Origin: a virus
DNA: 62,226 nucleotides
IMG/VR virus record: IMGVR_UViG_3300003653_000052
Span: 64,001-126,226 of that record
Direction: 5' to 3' (one strand)
Shown here: positions 51,843 through 58,163 of the stretch, piece by piece
Layout of the letters: every line of letters starts with the position of its first letter
Position numbering within the stretch: the stretch's first letter is position 1
The notes under the pieces: generated by a model
Seen by the model: only the letters and a program-made list of their open reading frames with translations
The model's database searches: none
What the model was told of the DNA's origin: nothing
Made by a program: the position numbers and the translations under genes

Positions 51843-53993
51843 TTATAATATTTCATATGTAAATGTAAACCCTGCTGTTACGGATATTATGGAAGTTGCT
51901 ACAAATTGAACATTAGCTCTATCACCTACTGAATCACCTCCTATAGCCATACCTTGACTAGAACAACAAGCTACATATCCTACTCCACCACATTGATAAG
52001 AGGTTGTAAAGTTACTTGGTATAGGTAAAGAAATATAAAGTACAGATGAAACAAGAGCTGTACATGTTACATCAAATAAACCACTTACAGTTACTGCATT
52101 ACCAACTCTTAAATATGTACATTGACGAGGGGTTGATGATGTTATATTTGATTGATTTGTTAAAGTAGGAGTATAAGTTCCACTAAATACAGTTGTGTTT
52201 ATACCAAGCGTACCATTAGCATCAACTTCAACTAATCTATTTCCTATTCCAGCTAAATTTCCTATTGTACCTACACCTGCAGAATCAAATTGTAAACGTG
52301 TATTCCCTGATCCATCAGCTAATATAATATTATTACTTAAATTAAAAACTAATCCTCCAACAAATGCTCCAATAATTGTATTAGAGTTACCTGTAGTAAT
52401 ACCTGCTCCGGTATAAGCACCTATATATGTATTGTTATTACCAGATGTGTGTAAGGTACCTGATTGTGTACCAACTGCAGTATTATTGTCTCCATTAATA
52501 TCATAAAGAGCATTATGACCAACTGCAGTATTATAATTACCTATACTATTAAAATTAAGTGCACCTGCACCCATAGCAGTATTATTAATACCTACGGTAT
52601 TATGTAAAAGAGCTGAAAATCCATTAGCAGTATTTAATACTCCATCAATATTATAAAAAAGAGAATTAAATCCAGTGGCTGTATTTTGAGTTCCATTAAC
52701 ATTGTCATGTAATGCATTAGTTCCAATAGCTGTATTACCACTTCCTGATAAATTATTACGTAAAGTACTTCTTCCAAAAGCTGTATTACGATTTCCTGTT
52801 ATATTATTAAGCAGTGAATAATGTCCAACAGCAGTGTTAAATAGCCCTGTATTTACAATTCCTGCCTGATAACCAAAAAAAGTATTTGCAGTTATTAAAG
52901 CACTTTCTATTCTACCTGCTTGAAAATTATTTACTCTTATATTAAAAGGTACATCATCTGTGGTACCAATGAAGTTAAGTCCATCAATTGTACTTGCATT
53001 ACCTAATAAATACCAAGCAGTTCCACCACCTCCTGGATTAACCCAAGACATTACTCCTGTTGTAGTAGATGATAATACAAAACCACTAGTTCCTGGGAAT
53101 GTAGTAGGTAATGCATAACTATCTCCTTGAAATTTGAAATTAGTTACAGCATCTGGTATAGCAAATTCTAATGATGCGGCTACAGCACCATATCCAAGAG
53201 CTATAGCTTCTGTAGTTGAATTAGTTGCTATATTAGAAAAAGCACCTATTATAGTATTGTTATTTCCTATTGTATTATTGCTACCTGAATTATACCCAAC
53301 GGCTGTATTATTTATTCCTGTTGAATTATTAGATAGTGCTGACATACCTATAGCAGTATTATTAGCTCCTGTTGTATTAATAAATAAAGTATAATTACCA
53401 ACGGCTGTATTTCTTAATCCTAAAGTATCAAATAAAAGAGCATATGCTCCTATTGCAGTGTTATCATTTCCTATGGTATTAAAATAAAGAGTTGCTGCTC
53501 CTATAGCTGTGTTAGCGTTTCCTGTGGTATTGGAAAAAAGTGCTTGTTGTCCATTAGCCGTATTATCAAGTCCATCACTGTTATTAAGAGCATATGAACC
53601 AGTTGCCGTATTACCACCACCTATAGTATTAACCTTTCCTGCTTTAAAACCATAAAAAGTATTCCATAACAACTGATCTATTCTTCCTGCTGGCTGATTA
53701 TTTACTCTAAAGTTTAAAGGTACATTATCAGTGGTACCTACGAAATCAGTTCCATCAACTGTACTAGCATTACCTAATAAAGCCCAACCAAATCCTCCAG
53801 GTGGTACTAATGGTAAAATAGAAGCTATTATATCAGAAAATTCAATTATTCTATTTTCATACTTAATTTCATTTCCTGGAGGGCTAACTCTATAAAATGA
53901 AAACACATCATCTGCCACTAATCCTAGAGGAAATGTAACAACTAAATCCGTTAAATATGTATATCTGGTATTAAATCTGCTGAATAGTGCCAT
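51843..53993 (-). CDS. tail or head fibre with NTAxG beta-solenoid repeats and C-terminal knob (716 aa)
   Basis: A 716-residue fibre. The N-terminal 75 residues (RFNTRYTYLTDLVVTFPLGL) form the attachment part. The shaft has some 15-20 repeats such as TGNANTAIGAATLYFNTIGN, with two marker segments (WALLGNASTVDGTDFVGTTD and WYLLGNASTIDGLNFIGTTD) shared with the 760-aa fibre. The last 110 residues (FSGTYTPTLTNQSNITSS, then YLRVGNAVTVSGLFDVTC, FTFTYEIL at the end) form a distinct beta knob with Cys residues and are the likely receptor-binding tip. It opens the fibre operon. Confidence 0.75.
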   Translation of the reverse strand: MALFSRFNTRYTYLTDLVVTFPLGLVADDVFSFYRVSPPGNEIKYENRIIEFSDIIASILPLVPPGGFGWALLGNASTVDGTDFVGTTDNVPLNFRVNNQPAGRIDQLLWNTFYGFKAGKVNTIGGGNTATGSYALNNSDGLDNTANGQQALFSNTTGNANTAIGAATLYFNTIGNDNTAIGAYALLFDTLGLRNTAVGNYTLFINTTGANNTAIGMSALSNNSTGINNTAVGYNSGSNNTIGNNNTIIGAFSNIATNSTTEAIALGYGAVAASLEFAIPDAVTNFKFQGDSYALPTTFPGTSGFVLSSTTTGVMSWVNPGGGGTAWYLLGNASTIDGLNFIGTTDDVPFNIRVNNFQAGRIESALITANTFFGYQAGIVNTGLFNTAVGHYSLLNNITGNRNTAFGRSTLRNNLSGSGNTAIGTNALHDNVNGTQNTATGFNSLFYNIDGVLNTANGFSALLHNTVGINNTAMGAGALNFNSIGNYNTAVGHNALYDINGDNNTAVGTQSGTLHTSGNNNTYIGAYTGAGITTGNSNTIIGAFVGGLVFNLSNNIILADGSGNTRLQFDSAGVGTIGNLAGIGNRLVEVDANGTLGINTTVFSGTYTPTLTNQSNITSSTPRQCTYLRVGNAVTVSGLFDVTCTALVSSVLYISLPIPSNFTTSYQCGGVGYVACCSSQGMAIGGDSVGDRANVQFVATSIISVTAGFTFTYEIL

Positions 53994-54032
53994 GAGAAAT
54001 ATAGTTATACTATTAATATACTAAACCTAGAG

Positions 54033-54040
54033 CAAATATA
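54033..54040 (-). promoter_or_regulatory. Bacteroidota-type -7 box of the fibre operon
   Basis: The minus strand reads TATATTTG, a full match to TAnnTTTG, about 40 bp before the 716-aa fibre ATG and 28 bp after the terminator of the previous transcript. Confidence 0.45.
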
Positions 54041-54067
54041 CAACTATATTATAACATAATTTAAAAA

Positions 54068-54100
54068 TAAAAAATCCAGAGATGTTATCTCTGGATCTTT
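54068..54100 (-). terminator. intrinsic terminator in front of the fibre operon
   Basis: ATCCAGAGAT and ATCTCTGGAT form a 10-bp stem with a short loop; on the minus strand it is followed by TTTTTTATTTTTA. It ends the 123-aa gene transcript. A shorter T-run on the plus strand means it could act both ways. Confidence 0.75.
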
Positions 54101-54188
54101 TACCCTTAACCAAAAAGTCCAAATACAATGAAAGTCTTGTATTTATAGGACAAATGTAAGAATTATTTATTTATAAACCAAGTTTATT

Positions 54189-54560
54189 TTAATAAAAATC
54201 TCTCTTAACCGTTTTACTATTATTCATAGGATTCATTTGAACCAATTGTCTAGAAGTAACCCTTCCAGTAATCGTATCTGTAGTTTCTTCAATACACACC
54301 AGTGGGACAAAAGTCACGGCCTCGGCTACAGCATATGAAGTACCACCATCTACTAAATTATTTAATTGCTGAGTAGTAACTTGAACCACACAACCTACAT
54401 AGTCTATTTGCATAGCTTTAGTAGATTTCATCCACCCCTCATCTTTAGAAGATGCTTTGCTGATTAACTTAAAGGTGTCTCCGTTACCCCAAAAGATAAT
54501 ATCTTTTACATTGTCTTTGGCTTGACTAGCTGTAGTGTTACTTAATGTTTTAGTTTCCAT
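54189..54560 (-). CDS. hypothetical protein, first leftward region (123 aa)
   Basis: I choose the ATG at 54,558-54,560 (METKTLSNTTASQAKDNVKD), which has an AATCAACAAACT leader; the longer reading would begin inside the neighbouring gene with hydrophobic nonsense. The protein is mixed alpha/beta (IIFWGNGDTFKLISKASSKD, AVAEAVTFVPLVCIEETTDT) and ends in a basic tail. A similar small protein lies near the fibres in some crAss-like phages as I recall, with no known role. Confidence 0.5.
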   Translation of the reverse strand: METKTLSNTTASQAKDNVKDIIFWGNGDTFKLISKASSKDEGWMKSTKAMQIDYVGCVVQVTTQQLNNLVDGGTSYAVAEAVTFVPLVCIEETTDTITGRVTSRQLVQMNPMNNSKTVKRDFY

Positions 54561-54609
54561 AGTTTGTTGATTTAATATAAGTGAGTTCTTATATAGTGTA
54601 AAGATACTA

Positions 54610-54873
54610 TTATTTTTGCTTTGGCATACTAAATCCATCCCCATCTACCTTATTCTTAGTTCTCAACCTTTTATTTCTTAAGTAAGAAGTACCATTACTT
54701 TGTATAAGTCTATCAGTATGCTGTCTACCAAAATGACGCATCTGTTTATGTTTATGATGTCTTACTTTAAAATTAAATCTAGAACCTCCTTTCTCACTAC
54801 TACCTCTACCTGCAGTTTGAGAATAAGATATAGAAGATAAACATATGAGTATAGAAAGTATAATTTTTATCAT
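54610..54873 (-). CDS. small secreted basic protein with signal peptide (87 aa)
   Basis: I choose the ATG at 54,871-54,873 (MIKIILSILICLSSISYSQT), since it creates a clean signal peptide with a likely cut after SYS or SQT and places the ATG just behind a TATATTTG box. The mature part is very basic and His/Arg-rich (FKVRHHKHKQMRHFGRQHTD). This could be a secreted or envelope-located protein, perhaps acting on the host envelope, or a virion protein exported by the host. No domain recognised. It is the first leftward gene from the divergent junction. Confidence 0.55.
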   Translation of the reverse strand: MIKIILSILICLSSISYSQTAGRGSSEKGGSRFNFKVRHHKHKQMRHFGRQHTDRLIQSNGTSYLRNKRLRTKNKVDGDGFSMPKQK

Positions 54874-54876
54874 TGG

Positions 54877-54884
54877 CAAATATA
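54877..54884 (-). promoter_or_regulatory. Bacteroidota-type -7 box giving a near-leaderless transcript
   Basis: The minus strand reads TATATTTG followed by CC and then AATG, so the ATG lies only 3 bp behind the box. If used, the transcript would start almost at the start codon. Confidence 0.4.
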
Positions 54885-55202
54885 TAAATTTTTTATAAAA
54901 TTTTTGGTATATTTTTTTTAGTGGAAGGAGGAGAGGGTTGGGGGTCTGTAGCGATTGAAAATCCAAATCCAAATTCACTGGGGGTACCCCACCTCTTTTC
55001 TAAACATGATCTCAAATTCAGAGAAATATCCTATGAATTATTCATACTAGTATATTATTTATACTATCTATACTATATCTATACTATGATGTTGTTGTTG
55101 TTATTCATACTACTATATGTATGTATTATATCTGATGTCTTGTTCAATGCTATCTTATATATATGTATCTACTACATACATTGTTATACTATAAGCATTA
55201 AA
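54885..55202. other. divergent junction: G-rich tract, GGGGTACCCC palindrome, AT repeats; no gene
   Basis: This 318-bp stretch separates the leftward and rightward arms. It holds an unusual G-rich run on the plus strand at 54,923-54,944 (GGAAGGAGGAGAGGGTTGGG), a perfect GGGGTACCCC palindrome at 54,981-54,990, and an AT-rich section at about 55,040-55,195 with repeats like CTATACTATAT. A 115-codon open frame crosses it but is low-complexity and I do not accept it. It may hold an origin or divergent control region. Confidence 0.5.
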
Positions 55203-55221
55203 ATAACACTCTTTATAATTG
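55203..55221 (+). promoter_or_regulatory. early promoter 1 (repeated motif)
   Basis: ATAACACTCTTTATAATTG. First copy of the repeated early promoter; followed not by a gene but by about 100 nt ending in a terminator. Confidence 0.8.
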
Positions 55222-55330
55222 CACATTATTTGGACTATGATACAGGAGGGACTGGATGTGCCACATGACAGTAGAAGATAGGGCTTCTGCAAAGACCAAC
55301 AATCCTAACAGATTGTTGGTTTCTTTTTTA
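55222..55330 (+). ncRNA. candidate small RNA 1 between early promoter and terminator
   Basis: About 100 nt lie between early promoter 1 and a strong terminator with no convincing gene. The tract is richer in G and C than its neighbours and has small hairpins (ATGTG-C-CACAT at 55,256-55,266; AGAAG and CTTCT at 55,273-55,288). An AGGAGGG at 55,244-55,250 stands before an ATG at 55,256, but that frame runs 35 codons through the terminator; a 14-codon frame also starts at 55,237. Either a small RNA or a very short peptide message. Confidence 0.4.
55294..55330 (+). terminator. terminator of early unit 1
   Basis: CCAACAATC and GATTGTTGG form a perfect 9-bp stem around CTAACA, followed by TTTCTTTTTT. 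Confidence 0.85.
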
Positions 55331-55343
55331 ATACTATACTTAT

Positions 55344-55362
55344 ATAACACTCTTTATAATTG
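55344..55362 (+). promoter_or_regulatory. early promoter 2
   Basis: ATAACACTCTTTATAATTG, identical to promoter 1. It lies 18 bp before the ATG of the 64-aa gene. Confidence 0.85.
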
Positions 55363-55380
55363 AACCAATCTACACATACA

Positions 55381-55575
55381 ATGAACACACTTACTTACAA
55401 AATCAGCGATTATGGAACTCCAGGAGATACCACTAATCATTCTCAAACATTTGAATCTATGGACAAAGCCAAATCAGCGGCTTATCAATTTCTCATTGGA
55501 GACTTTGGATTTCAAATTTGGGACATCCAACTAAATGGAATTAAAATTACAGAATCAAACTTTAAAGGCTCATAG
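55381..55575 (+). CDS. early gene, hypothetical (64 aa)
   Basis: The ATG at 55,381 (MNTLTYKISDYGTPGDTTNH) is chosen over an in-frame TTG that lies inside the promoter. A 64-residue, mixed protein (AKSAAYQFLIGDFGFQIWDI) with no known domain. The stop TAG sits in the loop of the terminator hairpin. It is the first protein gene of the early array. Probably a host-takeover protein by position; this is inference. Confidence 0.7.
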   Translation: MNTLTYKISDYGTPGDTTNHSQTFESMDKAKSAAYQFLIGDFGFQIWDIQLNGIKITESNFKGS

Positions 55576-55590
55576 CCTTTAAAGTTTTAT
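55558..55590 (+). terminator. terminator overlapping the stop codon of the 64-aa gene
   Basis: AACTTTAAAGGCT and AGCCTTTAAAGTT form a perfect 13-bp stem with loop CAT, followed by TTAT. The TAG stop of the gene spans the loop. Confidence 0.85.
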
Positions 55591-55598
55591 TTACAACC

Positions 55599-55617
55599 AT
55601 AACACTCTTTATATTTG
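55599..55617 (+). promoter_or_regulatory. early promoter 3
   Basis: ATAACACTCTTTATATTTG. This copy contains a full TATATTTG, the host-type -7 box, linking the motif to Bacteroidota promoters. Confidence 0.85.
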
Positions 55618-55645
55618 AATATAAACCCTTAATACATAAAAACAA

Positions 55646-55646
55646 A
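55646..55646 (+). promoter_or_regulatory. start choice of the 122-aa gene
   Basis: The ATG at 55,646 has the array-wide leader (AACCCTTAATACATAAAAACAA) shortly before it instead of a Shine-Dalgarno site; it sits 28 bp behind promoter 3. Confidence 0.5.
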
Positions 55647-56014
55647 TGAAAAATGAAACAATAATGTATATGGTGGCCTATGGCCGTGATAGACAAAAAA
55701 TGATGCAATCAGGTTGGGGTTGTGGTTATCTTATGATACCTAATACACATCCTGTTATTATCAACTTCATTGCTGAAAAAGCAAAACCTCCTGTATTGGA
55801 TGAAGACGGATATGATTCAGAACAATATACAAGAAACTATCTTAATGTAAATGTTGGTAAAGAAATAACATATACAGCAGAAGAAACTGTAAATGGTATT
55901 ACTTACACAGTCATTGGATTTGATACGGCTCAAGCATATCATAATGAAACTCACGATTTTAAATGGGTATTTAATGCAACAGTTGAAATGAAAAGAATAA
56001 TTGACAGTTTATAA
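55646..56014 (+). CDS. early gene of a widespread phage family of unknown role (122 aa)
   Basis: A 122-residue protein. The spaced motifs GWGCGYLMIPNTHP near 22-36 and YTVIGFDTAQAYHN near 85-99 recall a small family found in many phages and mobile elements, with the pattern GxGxGYVxIPxxHP and later VIGFDTAH, whose function is unknown to me. The ordering and spacing fit well. The gene has its own promoter and terminator. Confidence 0.7.
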   Translation: MKNETIMYMVAYGRDRQKMMQSGWGCGYLMIPNTHPVIINFIAEKAKPPVLDEDGYDSEQYTRNYLNVNVGKEITYTAEETVNGITYTVIGFDTAQAYHNETHDFKWVFNATVEMKRIIDSL

Positions 56015-56017
56015 ACA

Positions 56018-56045
56018 AAAAGGAGAGAAATCTCCTTATGTTTTC
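56018..56045 (+). terminator. terminator of the 122-aa gene
   Basis: AAGGAGA-GAAA-TCTCCTT, a 7-bp stem with a GNRA-type loop, followed by ATGTTTTCC. Confidence 0.75.
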
Positions 56046-56053
56046 CTTAAAGC

Positions 56054-56072
56054 ATAACACTCTTTATATTTA
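56054..56072 (+). promoter_or_regulatory. early promoter 4
   Basis: ATAACACTCTTTATATTTA, 22 bp before the ATG of the 78-aa gene. Confidence 0.85.
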
Positions 56073-56094
56073 ATAATTAATCCTTAAACCTATT

Positions 56095-56331
56095 ATGAAA
56101 AAACAACCTTATTCAAACAGTAGAATGTTCATAGAATATATTCTAATAGCATTTTCAAGTTACCTATTACTTTCTCTTGTAATTGCTCTAATTGGAGATT
56201 ACACTTATAGAGAAGTGTTAGCATCACCGTGTCAAATGATTGGTGTATTTACCCTTTATTGGTGGGTACCCATATTCAGAATGGTTGATATGGACTCTTA
56301 TAATTGTGAATGTATCATTAGGGGCAATTAG
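56095..56331 (+). CDS. early small membrane protein (78 aa)
   Basis: A 78-residue protein with a long hydrophobic segment (FIEYILIAFSSYLLLSLVIA) and a second, shorter one (MIGVFTLYWWVPIF), and a Cys-containing C-terminus (YNCECIIRGN). It probably crosses the inner membrane twice and could alter host envelope functions or exclude other phages. The stop TAG lies inside the terminator hairpin. No family recognised. Confidence 0.7.
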   Translation: MKKQPYSNSRMFIEYILIAFSSYLLLSLVIALIGDYTYREVLASPCQMIGVFTLYWWVPIFRMVDMDSYNCECIIRGN

Positions 56332-56345
56332 CCCTTAATGTTTTA
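56316..56345 (+). terminator. terminator overlapping the stop codon of the 78-aa gene
   Basis: CATTAGGGGC and GCCCTTAATG form a 10-bp stem (one G-T pair) around AATTA, followed by TTTTAC. The TAG stop lies at the loop edge. Confidence 0.8.
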
Positions 56346-56350
56346 CTCAA

Positions 56351-56369
56351 ATAACACTCTTTATAATTG
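56351..56369 (+). promoter_or_regulatory. early promoter 5
   Basis: ATAACACTCTTTATAATTG, 25 bp before the ATG of the 64-aa gene. Confidence 0.85.
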
Positions 56370-56394
56370 ATATTGACCTAAAACCCTAAATAAA

Positions 56395-56589
56395 ATGAAA
56401 AATACTATTGTTGTAAACAAAAACACTAACAAGATATATTACGAAGGTGTTGACAGACAAGATTGTATGAATGCAATTAAATCTGATTTTATGAAACATA
56501 TTGAAAGTGGTTTAGAAATGAGTTCCTTCCCTTACAAGGTAATTGAGGTAACTGATGATGAACTAATTAAAATGAGTTATCATATATAA
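56395..56589 (+). CDS. early gene, hypothetical (64 aa)
   Basis: A 64-residue protein starting MKNTIVVNKNTNKIYYEGVD with a beta start, a helical middle (DCMNAIKSDFMKHIESGLEM) and an acidic end (VIEVTDDELIKMSYHI). No known domain. It is monocistronic, with a terminator 8 bp behind the stop. Confidence 0.7.
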   Translation: MKNTIVVNKNTNKIYYEGVDRQDCMNAIKSDFMKHIESGLEMSSFPYKVIEVTDDELIKMSYHI

Positions 56590-56596
56590 ATATAAG

Positions 56597-56628
56597 AGAA
56601 CAGGAGTAATCCTGTTTTTTCTTTTTTT
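56597..56628 (+). terminator. terminator of the 64-aa gene at 56.4 kb
   Basis: AACAGGA-GTAA-TCCTGTT (GNRA-type loop) followed by TTTTCTTTTTTT. Confidence 0.85.
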
Positions 56629-56629
56629 C

Positions 56630-56648
56630 ATAACACTCTTTATAATTG
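56630..56648 (+). promoter_or_regulatory. early promoter 6
   Basis: ATAACACTCTTTATAATTG, 23 bp before the ATG of the 57-aa gene. Confidence 0.85.
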
Positions 56649-56671
56649 AATATTCACTAATCCCTAATATA

Positions 56672-56845
56672 ATGAACAATAAAATAGTTATTGAGAGCAT
56701 ACTTGCATCAGATGCAAAGGCTCTCACGCAAATGCAACAAAAAATCAATACCTGGATTACAACAGGGTTGTTGATTAAATATGAATTACATACAACATCA
56801 GACCGTGTTGTGTTTAATATTTGTATGAAGAAAGAGGCTTCATAG
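56672..56845 (+). CDS. early gene, hypothetical (57 aa)
   Basis: A 57-residue protein starting MNNKIVIESILASDAKALTQ and ending FNICMKKEAS. It has a helical N-terminal half and a beta C-terminal half (TWITTGLLIKYELHTT). It has the same promoter, leader and terminator plan as the rest of the array, which supports it despite its length. The TAG stop is in the terminator hairpin. Confidence 0.7.
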   Translation: MNNKIVIESILASDAKALTQMQQKINTWITTGLLIKYELHTTSDRVVFNICMKKEAS

Positions 56846-56858
56846 CCTTTTTCTTATT
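56831..56858 (+). terminator. terminator overlapping the stop codon of the 57-aa gene
   Basis: AAAGAGGCT and AGCCTTTTT pair over 9 bp (one G-T), loop TCAT, then CTTATT. The stop TAG begins in the loop. Confidence 0.7.
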
Positions 56859-56867
56859 ACTACTTGC

Positions 56868-56886
56868 ATAACACTCTTTATAATTA
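56868..56886 (+). promoter_or_regulatory. early promoter 7
   Basis: ATAACACTCTTTATAATTA, 31 bp before the ATG of the 96-aa gene. Confidence 0.85.
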
Positions 56887-56917
56887 AATTAATATAAACC
56901 CTAAAACTTAAACAAAA

Positions 56918-57208
56918 ATGATAACATTAACTCTTACAGAAGAACAACTAACAGCAGGTCTTCAAGTTCATTTAAATAGTATATTAGATGAAAAGAATTA
57001 CAATAATCCAATCAAATCTCTATTGGAGAAACAAATTGGTGGTAGTTATACAAGAGGTATACTCACTGATGAAATTGACCAAGCCATAACCCTAAAAACA
57101 AGAGAAATAATGGCTTCTCCTGAATTTAATACAATGTTAGGACTTGCAATAGTTCAACAAATGGCTAAAATTCAAGTTGAGAAAATGGAGAAAAAGAATA
57201 AATATTGA
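56918..57208 (+). CDS. early gene, helical protein (96 aa)
   Basis: A 96-residue mostly helical protein (MITLTLTEEQLTAGLQVHLN, NPIKSLLEKQIGG, MASPEFNTMLGLAIVQQMAK). The N-terminus resembles small phage proteins that begin with a strand followed by EEQL. It has a Lys/Glu-rich tail. Possibly a dimeric regulator or inhibitor; no family is recognised. Followed closely by its terminator. Confidence 0.7.
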   Translation: MITLTLTEEQLTAGLQVHLNSILDEKNYNNPIKSLLEKQIGGSYTRGILTDEIDQAITLKTREIMASPEFNTMLGLAIVQQMAKIQVEKMEKKNKY

Positions 57209-57212
57209 TTAA

Positions 57213-57240
57213 AACAAGAACCGTAATGGTTCTTGTTATT
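57213..57240 (+). terminator. terminator of the 96-aa gene
   Basis: AACAAGAACC and GGTTCTTGTT form a 10-bp stem around GTAAT, followed by ATTTAAAC; the T-run is short. Confidence 0.75.
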
Positions 57241-57262
57241 TAAACTACTTCACCTCTCCCCT

Positions 57263-57281
57263 ATAACACTCATTATAATTG
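57263..57281 (+). promoter_or_regulatory. early promoter 8 (no protein gene behind it)
   Basis: ATAACACTCATTATAATTG, preceded by CACCTCTCCCCT as in promoters 14 and 15. It is followed by a structured tract, not by a clear gene. Confidence 0.8.
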
Positions 57282-57409
57282 TTAAGATAAATCTTAACAA
57301 CTTACTCGGTCCAAAGGTAATCAGGACAAATGTTTGATACAATGTCATTACATCCTTATCTTATTAGAAAACACAAGACTAAGTCTTGTGGTATTCTAAT
57401 CCTATTAAA
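57282..57409 (+). ncRNA. candidate small RNA 2 with two strong hairpins
   Basis: Directly behind promoter 8 stands a perfect hairpin (TTGTTAAGAT-AA-ATCTTAACAA, starting at 57,280). At the far end ATTAGAA and CACAAGAC pair with GTCTTGTG and TTCTAAT around TAA (57,363-57,400), a long stem with a small internal loop that may end the transcript. Only a 27-codon frame (57,330-57,413, AGGACAAATG) fits between; its stop overlaps the next promoter. A regulatory RNA is the simpler reading. Confidence 0.4.
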
Positions 57410-57428
57410 ATAACACTGTTTATATTTA
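57410..57428 (+). promoter_or_regulatory. early promoter 9
   Basis: ATAACACTGTTTATATTTA, 31 bp before the ATG of the 57.46 kb gene. Confidence 0.85.
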
Positions 57429-57459
57429 AATTAATATTAATCCTTAATACATAAATAAA

Positions 57460-57703
57460 ATGAACAAAATAGATAATAATGCTGAATTATGGTTGCATCA
57501 AACACAAAGAATTATTAAAATATATTCTTCCAAACAAGCAACCAAAGAAAACCTGTTGTGGTTAGATAAGTGTTTACTTATAGTAAAGCGAAATGATATT
57601 TATTGGTTGGGTAATGATAGTCCTTATAGTATTTATTACCAAATTAAAAAAAGACCGTGTGCCTGAATGGTTGTATGTAACATCAGGAGAATTCAACACA
57701 TAG
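57460..57703 (+). pseudogene. early gene with a probable frameshift at an A7 run (68 aa as read)
   Basis: As read the frame starts MNKIDNNAELWLHQTQRIIK and stops at 57,664-57,666 after RPCA. Just before lies a run of seven A (57,641-57,649 region, ATTAAAAAAAGACC). Removing one A continues the frame as KKDRVPEWLYVTSGEFNT with a stop at 57,701-57,703. That C-terminus looks like natural protein and brings the gene to the usual distance from its terminator. It may be an assembly slip, a real mutation or a slippery site. Function unknown; helical, with aromatic pairs. Confidence 0.55.
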
Positions 57704-57758
57704 CATACTGCTTAAACCTGCAACACGGTAAAGTAAGGTTAACTTAATCCTTGCAAAG

Positions 57759-57786
57759 AGAACTGAAGAAATTCAGTTCTTTTTTA
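57759..57786 (+). terminator. terminator of the 57.46 kb gene
   Basis: AGAACTGAA-GAAA-TTCAGTTCT, a 9-bp stem with GNRA-type loop, followed by TTTTTA. It lies 56 bp behind the frameshift-corrected stop. Confidence 0.85.
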
Positions 57787-57793
57787 TACTTAC

Positions 57794-57812
57794 ATAACAC
57801 TCTTTACATTTA
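57794..57812 (+). promoter_or_regulatory. early promoter 10
   Basis: ATAACACTCTTTACATTTA, 29 bp before the ATG of the 77-aa gene. Confidence 0.85.
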
Positions 57813-57841
57813 ATATAATATTAACCCCTAAACCCATCATT

Positions 57842-58075
57842 ATGCAAACAACATTAGAACTACCTGATATCATCAATGCTATTAGCACTGATAATCAAAA
57901 AGAACGTTCATGTCTTATACAAGTCATCAGTGACTTAGGTAAGGCTATGAATATGAAACCATTAACTACAAATCAATTGGACGAATTTTGTGATATGTCT
58001 ATTGAAAGATTAGAAGTCTTTATAGAACAAGGAGAAAATGCCTATAGGCTTTATCTAACTTATAAGAGATTTTAA
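57842..58075 (+). CDS. early gene, helical protein (77 aa)
   Basis: A 77-residue helical, acidic protein starting MQTTLELPDIINAISTDNQK, with LTTNQLDEFCDMSIERLEVF in the second half. No known domain. Standard promoter-leader-gene-terminator unit. Confidence 0.7.
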   Translation: MQTTLELPDIINAISTDNQKERSCLIQVISDLGKAMNMKPLTTNQLDEFCDMSIERLEVFIEQGENAYRLYLTYKRF

Positions 58076-58078
58076 CAA

Positions 58079-58103
58079 AGAACAGGAGAAATCCTGTTTT
58101 TTA
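58079..58103 (+). terminator. terminator of the 77-aa gene
   Basis: AACAGGA-GAAA-TCCTGTT followed by TTTTAAAC. Nearly the same sequence as the terminator at 56,597. Confidence 0.85.
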
Positions 58104-58113
58104 AACTTTAAAC

Positions 58114-58132
58114 ATAACACTCTTTATATCTG
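58114..58132 (+). promoter_or_regulatory. early promoter 11
   Basis: ATAACACTCTTTATATCTG, 31 bp before the ATG of the 85-aa gene. Confidence 0.85.
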
Positions 58133-58163
58133 AATTAATATTAACCCCTAAAACTTAAATAAA

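Noticed and set aside
53134-53394. Plus-strand frame opposite the 716-aa fibre
   Set aside because: Same artefact of repetitive fibre DNA.
54921-55268. 115-codon plus-strand frame across the divergent junction
   Set aside because: Low-complexity Tyr/Leu/Ile translation of AT repeats, no leader or early promoter before it, and it runs through promoter 1.
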